Source: Fischerella muscicola PCC 7414 (GTDB taxonomy: Bacteria > Cyanobacteriota > Cyanobacteriia > Cyanobacteriales > Nostocaceae). From it: a DNA stretch of 35,421 nucleotides. How positions within the stretch are numbered: position 1 is the stretch's first letter; each line of letters starts with the position of its first letter. The DNA lies in contig NZ_AJLK01000018.1 of NCBI RefSeq assembly GCF_000317205.1, positions 1 to 35,421 on the forward strand, in the 5' to 3' direction. The translations under genes were made by a program, and so were the position numbers. Below, in pieces: positions 31,060-35,421 of the stretch. A model generated the notes under the pieces. The model saw only the letters and a program-made list of their open reading frames with translations, had not been told where the DNA came from and made no database searches.

Positions 31060-31554
31060 AACCAATTGTTTGTGATTAAACAAGCATTCTCACCGGGAAA
31101 AATTTTTCCCCATCAAGTATGGCAATTATTTCCTCAAAAACACATAATAATTGTATTTTTTAATATAAAAACTTTGCATTACTAAACATAAGTTTATGTA
31201 GTAATTATTATAAGGTTTTTTGCTTACGTATATTTGATGAATTTGGTGTAAAAATACGAGAAATTACGGTGCTCAATAATTAAGTATCAATACTTATAAT
31301 TAGTAATTACCGATAGCATTTATTAACTACCTAAACAAAATTATTAATTACAAATTTTCCTTGTTGGAATAGTAAACAGCCAAACCCTACTCCTGTTTCC
31401 TTCTCTAACAGATAAATTAGACCTGCCTTGAAAATGGGTGTAGGGGTATAAGGGTGGAAGGGTGCAAGCGGATGAAATTTTCATACCCTCGTTGTGAATT
31501 ATATTCATGGAGTCTCTTGCAAAATTTATAGATGTTGAATAGTAGGAAATATAT
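31060..31554. other. AT-rich intergenic region
   Basis: About 495 bp between the Cys-rich gene and the nucleotidyltransferase gene, strongly A/T-rich. It has no credible frame. A GGGTGTAGGGGTATAAGGG-type purine-rich stretch at 31437-31465 is the only marked feature. Promoters of both divergent genes must lie here. Confidence 0.5.
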
Positions 31555-32649
31555 ATGAAAAGAATTGAAGTTGAAAAAAGAACTATTTTAATCGGTTTAG
31601 CAGGTAGTCATGGATATGGTTTAAATCGTCCAGAATCCGACTATGATTATCGAGGAGTTTTTATTGCCCCCAAAAGATATTACTTAGGGTTTGACCAGAT
31701 TGAACAAAAAGATAGTGATTGGGATGAAGTAGGAATATTTTCATTTTTAGATGGAAATAAAGATACAGTCATTTATGAATTAAGAAAAATCATTCAGTTG
31801 TTAGCCGGAGCAAATCCCAATGTTTTAGAATTGCTATGGTTGAATCATTATCCAGTATTGACATCGGTAGGACAGTACTTAATAAATCATCGAAAAATCT
31901 TTTTAACTAAGAAGGTTAAGCATACTTATTCTGGGTATGCTTTTGCCCAAATCAAAAAAATGGAAACTCATCGTAAATGGCTCTTGAATCCACCAACCAA
32001 GAAACCAGTACCATCTGATTTTGGTATAGAAGATGAAGCACCGCTGAGCAAAGAAGAGTTAAATGCTTTTTTGGAGTATCTTTATAATTTAGTTAAAGGC
32101 AAGATTGAATATTTAGAAGAAGCAGAAACATTATATAAATTATTAACAGCAGATATTGATATTAAAGCTATACTCAAACAGTATACATTGCCTGATGAAA
32201 CTTTAGAATATACTCAAAAGTTAACTAATAGCCGCAAAGATTTTATTCGCTTACTTCAGAAAAGCCAAAGCTATCAAATTGCTTTGAGAGAGTGGAAAGC
32301 ATATTTATCATGGCAAGAGAATAGAAATCCTGTACGAGCAGAAATGGAAAGAAAGTCAGGTTTTGATTTGAAACACGGAATGCATTGTATTAGATTACTA
32401 CGTAGTGGACTAGAAATATTACGAACAGGAGAATTGATAGTAGATAGAAGAATTGCTGGGGATGTAAATGAATTAAAAGCAATTCTGAGGGGAGATTATT
32501 CTTATGAACAAGTAATGAAAATGGCTACAGATTTGATGACTGAGATCCAAAAAGTTGATGAAGAATCAATATTACCTGAAAAACCTGATTTAGAGAAAGT
32601 TAACGAATTATGTATAAAATTAGTAGAAATACAGGGGTGGGATGATTAA
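31555..32649 (+). CDS. RlaP-type nucleotidyltransferase (DNA polymerase beta superfamily)
   Basis: A 364-residue protein. The N-terminal domain has the nucleotidyltransferase signature LAGSHGYGLNRPESDYDYRG: Gly17-Ser18 and the metal-binding Asp29-x-Asp31. It then has the RlaP/YcgL-like core (PNVLELLWLN) and a helical C-terminal part with SGYAFAQIKKMETHRKWLL and KSGFDLKHGMHCIRLLRSGL. Members of this family are often beside RNA ligases and have been proposed to act in RNA repair; no ligase is in the window. The gene is visibly richer in A/T than its neighbours, and no HIP1 site lies between 30353 and 33440, which may mean transfer. The ATG at 31555 has AGGAAA about 8 nt upstream. Confidence 0.8.
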   Translation: MKRIEVEKRTILIGLAGSHGYGLNRPESDYDYRGVFIAPKRYYLGFDQIEQKDSDWDEVGIFSFLDGNKDTVIYELRKIIQLLAGANPNVLELLWLNHYPVLTSVGQYLINHRKIFLTKKVKHTYSGYAFAQIKKMETHRKWLLNPPTKKPVPSDFGIEDEAPLSKEELNAFLEYLYNLVKGKIEYLEEAETLYKLLTADIDIKAILKQYTLPDETLEYTQKLTNSRKDFIRLLQKSQSYQIALREWKAYLSWQENRNPVRAEMERKSGFDLKHGMHCIRLLRSGLEILRTGELIVDRRIAGDVNELKAILRGDYSYEQVMKMATDLMTEIQKVDEESILPEKPDLEKVNELCIKLVEIQGWDD

Positions 32650-32929
32650 GGGCAAAAGGGTAAGGGGGAAGGGTTAAAGGGATTAAAAAATCCTTTTCCC
32701 TAAAAGATACATTACCAACTTTAATGATTGAAAAAATACTCAGAATATAGATGAGGTTAACTTTATTAAACAAGCGCTGCAATATCCTTATTCTTAATCT
32801 TCATCAAGTTATGAATCAAATTATTAAGTTTGTAATAACACTTGTGTCAGCTTGTAGGCTAATGCCGGAACTTGCAATCTAAATTGTGTATCCTGAAGAC
32901 AACTGACATTACGACAAAATGGAGGTCTG

Positions 32930-33148
32930 ATGACTCCCAAAATTATGCGTCAGCTTTGGTCTGTAATAGAGACTACTCAAACAAAGACGCTATTGCAATT
33001 AGATGATGCTAGCTTAGTACAGTGGTTGGTTAAGCAAACCAAAACGCAAGCTTTGCTAGATTGCCAAGAAACAGATTTTCTCTGTGACTACATTCAATCT
33101 CGCTTACCCCTCATCCGCGATCTTGCTAATGAACGTCAGTATTCATGA
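32930..33148 (+). CDS. Small conserved protein, function unknown
   Basis: A 72-residue, mostly helical protein (MTPKIMRQLWSVIETTQTKT, LLQLDDASLVQWLVKQTKTQ, ...DYIQSRLPLIRDLANER). The start is supported by a strong ribosome site GGAGG at 32921-32925, 4 nt before the ATG, one of the best in the window. No TM helix, signal or motif is seen. It converges on ribD across a repeat hairpin. Likely a real gene, with no function assignable. Confidence 0.72.
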   Translation: MTPKIMRQLWSVIETTQTKTLLQLDDASLVQWLVKQTKTQALLDCQETDFLCDYIQSRLPLIRDLANERQYS

Positions 33149-33244
33149 AAATAGTCATTGGTCATTGGTCATCAGTCATGGGTCATGGTTAACAACTACT
33201 AAACATTAACTCTTGACAAATGACAAACGACAAATGACAAATGA
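33149..33244. repeat. Inverted heptad repeats between convergent genes
   Basis: GTCATTG units on the left and CAAATGA units on the right are complementary. Same arrangement as at 13326-13443, again between two convergent genes, so a terminator role is plausible. Confidence 0.75.
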
Positions 33245-34378
33245 CTACAGATTAATGACTTTTTGAGGTAAATATCCTTCTATTAAACAATCTGCTCCCA
33301 CCACACGCACCTCTACACGTTCCAATGACAATGCTTCAGTCATGGTGGTTAAACCTAAGTCACCGACGGGTGTAGGAGCATTGCTTCCACCAATTATTTT
33401 TGGAGCAATGAATGCTAAGATTTTCTGTACTGATCCTTGAGCGATCGCATTAGCTGCTAGAGTTCCACCACATTCCCACAGCACGCTACAAAAACCGCGA
33501 TCATACAAGTAAGCCATTACTTTTTCTGGTGTCAGTGGCGATAATTCGATTACTTCTACTCCCTGTTTGAGCAGCATTTTTCGAGAAACAGGGTTGGCTC
33601 CTACATCTGTCAGCACCAAAGTAGGAGCCTCTTCAGTTTTCCATAGATTAGCTTGTGCTGGTAAATTTAGACTGCGACTCATGACTATCCGCAGGGGATT
33701 ATGCGCTCCCTGTTGACGGCTAGTCAAATGTGGATTGTCCAGTCTGACCGTATTTCCACCGACAATGACAGCATCACAGGCAGCACGTAATTGATGCACT
33801 ACGCTACGAGCCTCCTGGTTAGTCACCCAAGCGCTATGACCAGTAGTCGTAGCTATTTTGCCATCTAAGGTCATAGCGTATTTTAATATGCCCAAGGGTC
33901 TTTTGTAGAGAATGCGATGGATAAAGCCTTCATTCAACTTTCGACAAGCTTCTTCTTCCACTCCTACTATTACTTCTATGCCCGCCGCACGTAATTTAGC
34001 AATACCACCACCAGCTACCAGGGGGTTAGGATCAACCATACCGACTACTACCTTGGCCACTCCAGCAGCAATTAATGCTTCTGAACAAGGAGGAGTGCGT
34101 CCGTAGTGATTGCAAGGTTCCAGACTAACATAAATAGTTGCCCCACGAGCGTTTGCACCTGCTGCTTTAAGTGCAAAAACTTCAGCGTGCGGTTCACCTG
34201 CACGGGGATGAAAGCCTTCTCCAATAATTTCACCATCTTTAACAATCACTGCCCCTACCATCGGATTTGGGGAAGTGCATCCCAAAGCGCGCCGAGCAAG
34301 TTCCAAACAGCGCCGCATCATTGCCCGGTCAAACTCAGTTCCTACTTTTTGTTGGGGATGTGAATCTGATTTAATCAC
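33245..34378 (-). CDS. ribD: Riboflavin biosynthesis bifunctional deaminase/reductase RibD
   Basis: RibD carries out the second and third steps of riboflavin synthesis: deamination of the pyrimidine, then NADPH reduction of the ribosyl side chain. In the 377-residue protein, residues about 18-145 are a zinc deaminase with His64 and Glu66 (PHAEVFAL), Cys89 and Cys98 (LEPCNHYGRTPPCSE). Residues about 155-370 are the RibD_C reductase (ILKYAMTLDGKIATTTGHSA, and GGNTVRLDNPHLTSRQ). The frame opens with a GTG at 34378; the N-terminus up to EFDRAMMRRCLELA matches cyanobacterial relatives. No FMN riboswitch was noticed in the 380 bp upstream, which instead hold three palindromes. Confidence 0.95.
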   Translation of the reverse strand: MIKSDSHPQQKVGTEFDRAMMRRCLELARRALGCTSPNPMVGAVIVKDGEIIGEGFHPRAGEPHAEVFALKAAGANARGATIYVSLEPCNHYGRTPPCSEALIAAGVAKVVVGMVDPNPLVAGGGIAKLRAAGIEVIVGVEEEACRKLNEGFIHRILYKRPLGILKYAMTLDGKIATTTGHSAWVTNQEARSVVHQLRAACDAVIVGGNTVRLDNPHLTSRQQGAHNPLRIVMSRSLNLPAQANLWKTEEAPTLVLTDVGANPVSRKMLLKQGVEVIELSPLTPEKVMAYLYDRGFCSVLWECGGTLAANAIAQGSVQKILAFIAPKIIGGSNAPTPVGDLGLTTMTEALSLERVEVRVVGADCLIEGYLPQKVINL

Positions 34379-34419
34379 TGAATTTACTATAAGTACATTT
34401 TCTTAACTGTGATCAACTA

Positions 34420-34475
34420 GGGGCTGGAAATCAATTAAAAACAGAAAATGATAAATTTTTAATTTTTCTAGCCCT
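34420..34475. repeat. Palindrome 1 in the ribD-mreD spacer
   Basis: GGGGCTGGAAA and AATTAAAAA on the left pair with TTTTTAATT and TTTCTAGCCC on the right. First of three hairpins in a 380-bp gene-free spacer. Confidence 0.65.
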
Positions 34476-34533
34476 GCTCCAACTCTAGCTTTAATCCATC
34501 TTGCCAGAGGTTGCCAAAATTCCAGAAAAAATT

Positions 34534-34581
34534 AAGGGTGAGGATAATTTGGGATTGTTGTCTCAAATTATCTCCACCCTT
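34534..34581. repeat. Palindrome 2 in the ribD-mreD spacer
   Basis: AAGGGTG-A-GGATAATTTG pairs with CAAATTATC-T-CCACCCTT around a short loop; nearly perfect over about 20 bp. Confidence 0.75.
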
Positions 34582-34626
34582 GACTCTTTGCCTAGTGATT
34601 CATCGCATTAATTTTGCTGGGCTACA

Positions 34627-34659
34627 AGATCCCCGACTTCTTCAAGAAGTCGGGGATCT
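34627..34659. repeat. Dispersed palindrome, copy 2 (perfect)
   Basis: Arms AGATCCCCGACTTCTT (34627-34642) and AAGAAGTCGGGGATCT (34644-34659) are perfectly complementary around a single C. Same family as 30564-30596. Lies downstream of mreD (minus strand), where it could also serve as terminator. Confidence 0.9.
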
Positions 34660-34762
34660 GATCCCTCACAACTTCTCATAACTTTTGCGATAGACCACTA
34701 GTTGGAATCCAGGTTATCCACACTCCGCCCACAGAAATTTAAAAACTAACTTTTAAACTTAT

Positions 34763-35398
34763 TCATGATTGTTGCTCGGCTAATTTCAGTTGTTGCCACC
34801 AACGATTCAGAGGAAAATAAACCACTGGCGCCCAGAGGCTACTAACTATAGCAGAGGCTAGGGCTACCTTTTGATAATAACCCCAGATGTCTGCCGTATT
34901 ACGATCGCCCATAAAAATTAGTTGTAAAGCAAAAATTGTTTCCACCAAAACCGCCATGCCGAAGACAATTAAGGCGATTGAAATAAAATCTTCTTGAATA
35001 AAACGCTGTTTTTGCAGCAAAGCTGTTAGACATCCTACCACTGCTAAACTGAGGGCGTGAGTGGGATCTGGTGATGTCATTGCATCTTGAAGTAATCCCA
35101 AAACTATACCTGCTAATGCACCTTGGAAAGGTGTACGCTTTACACTCCAAGCCACTACCCAAATTAATAACCAATTCGGGCCAATGCCTAATAGTTCCAT
35201 ACCAGGAAGACGGGTAAGCAGCATCAGCAAGCAGAGGATTACAGAACCAAAAATCACAGCCCAATTTACCAGTAGTCGGAGGCGCGGATGCCAACGTGAA
35301 ATGGGGTTGATTTTTATAATGGATTTTCGCGATCGCGATTTTGGCTTATTTTGCCTGCCACCCCTAAATGCAGGAATTTTCATTTTTTTATTAAACAC
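34763..35398 (-). CDS. mreD: Rod shape-determining protein MreD
   Basis: MreD is a membrane component of the elongation machinery that works with MreB and MreC in lateral cell-wall growth. The 211-residue protein has a basic N-terminal tail (about 1-40, GGRQNKPKSRSRKS), then five to six TM helices. Family segments are GIGPNWLLIWVVAWSV, FQGALAGIVLGLLQDAM (about 93-109) with the conserved Gly-rich QDA region, and THALSLAVVGCLTALL. The GTG at 35398 or the ATG at 35383 (MKIPAFRGG) may be the start. mreC is expected immediately upstream, but only 23 bp remain in the window, too few to identify it. Confidence 0.88.
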   Translation of the reverse strand: MFNKKMKIPAFRGGRQNKPKSRSRKSIIKINPISRWHPRLRLLVNWAVIFGSVILCLLMLLTRLPGMELLGIGPNWLLIWVVAWSVKRTPFQGALAGIVLGLLQDAMTSPDPTHALSLAVVGCLTALLQKQRFIQEDFISIALIVFGMAVLVETIFALQLIFMGDRNTADIWGYYQKVALASAIVSSLWAPVVYFPLNRWWQQLKLAEQQS

Positions 35399-35421
35399 TC
35401 ATGTGTAAAGTACACAAAAAT

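Noticed and set aside
34379-34762. FMN riboswitch before ribD
   Set aside because: Looked for the conserved multi-helix junction; the space holds three simple palindromes and no FMN-type core that I can recognise.
1-35421. CRISPR arrays, tRNA or rRNA genes, transposases, phage or toxin-antitoxin modules
   Set aside because: No regularly spaced identical repeats with unique spacers, no cloverleaf, and no transposase or integrase motif were seen; the repeats present are tandem heptads, palindromes and one 150-bp tandem.

Overview
The window is chromosomal DNA of a filamentous, heterocyst-forming cyanobacterium (order Nostocales; I do not name a genus). The evidence is a photosynthetic cytochrome b6f subunit (petG), a solanesyl diphosphate synthase, the myxoxanthophyll genes cruF and cruG, the heterocyst regulator pair hetZ-patU, the septal amidase pair amiC1-amiC2, more than 25 copies of the HIP1 octamer GCGATCGC, and intergenic spaces filled with heptanucleotide tandem repeats.

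Layout. 1-4540: the 5' part of a DUF3370 gene (minus strand), a decayed spacer, hisH, rsmD, petG (minus), a membrane-anchored c-type cytochrome and a RuBisCO-like protein of the MtnW type. 4558-4870: a tandem repeat of about 150 bp. 4917-18911: a mostly minus-strand block that reads, in transcription order, amiC1, amiC2, murI, sds, hetZ, patU, a TgpA-type membrane protein and a secreted EndoU-like protein, with two small genes on the plus strand. From memory, the amiC-murI-sds-hetZ-patU order matches the alr0092-alr0101 region of Nostoc PCC 7120. It joins cell-wall cutting, D-glutamate supply, quinone side-chain synthesis and cell-fate control. 19954-24609: a NhaS3-like antiporter, an orphan StyA-like flavin monooxygenase, a VOC protein and a 5'-truncated cytochrome P450. 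24975-30296: RNase HI with an extra C-terminal domain, cruG and cruF (myxol glycoside pathway), a membrane protein, and rplU-rpmA. 30862-35398: a small Cys-rich protein, an AT-rich stretch with a RlaP-type nucleotidyltransferase, a small conserved ORF, ribD and mreD.

The points most worth a second look are: a run of about eight hairpins with no gene at 12586-12970 (candidate structured RNA); the TgpA-type protein, which lacks both the Cys and His of the transglutaminase triad and overlaps a secreted EndoU-like gene by 46 nt; dispersed repeats that appear to sit in frame inside cruG and tgpA; two genes (cruG, P450) without a normal start codon; and several palindromic, MITE-like elements. No tRNA, rRNA, CRISPR array, transposase or prophage was seen. 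No searches were run: family names rest on motifs and remembered homologues.
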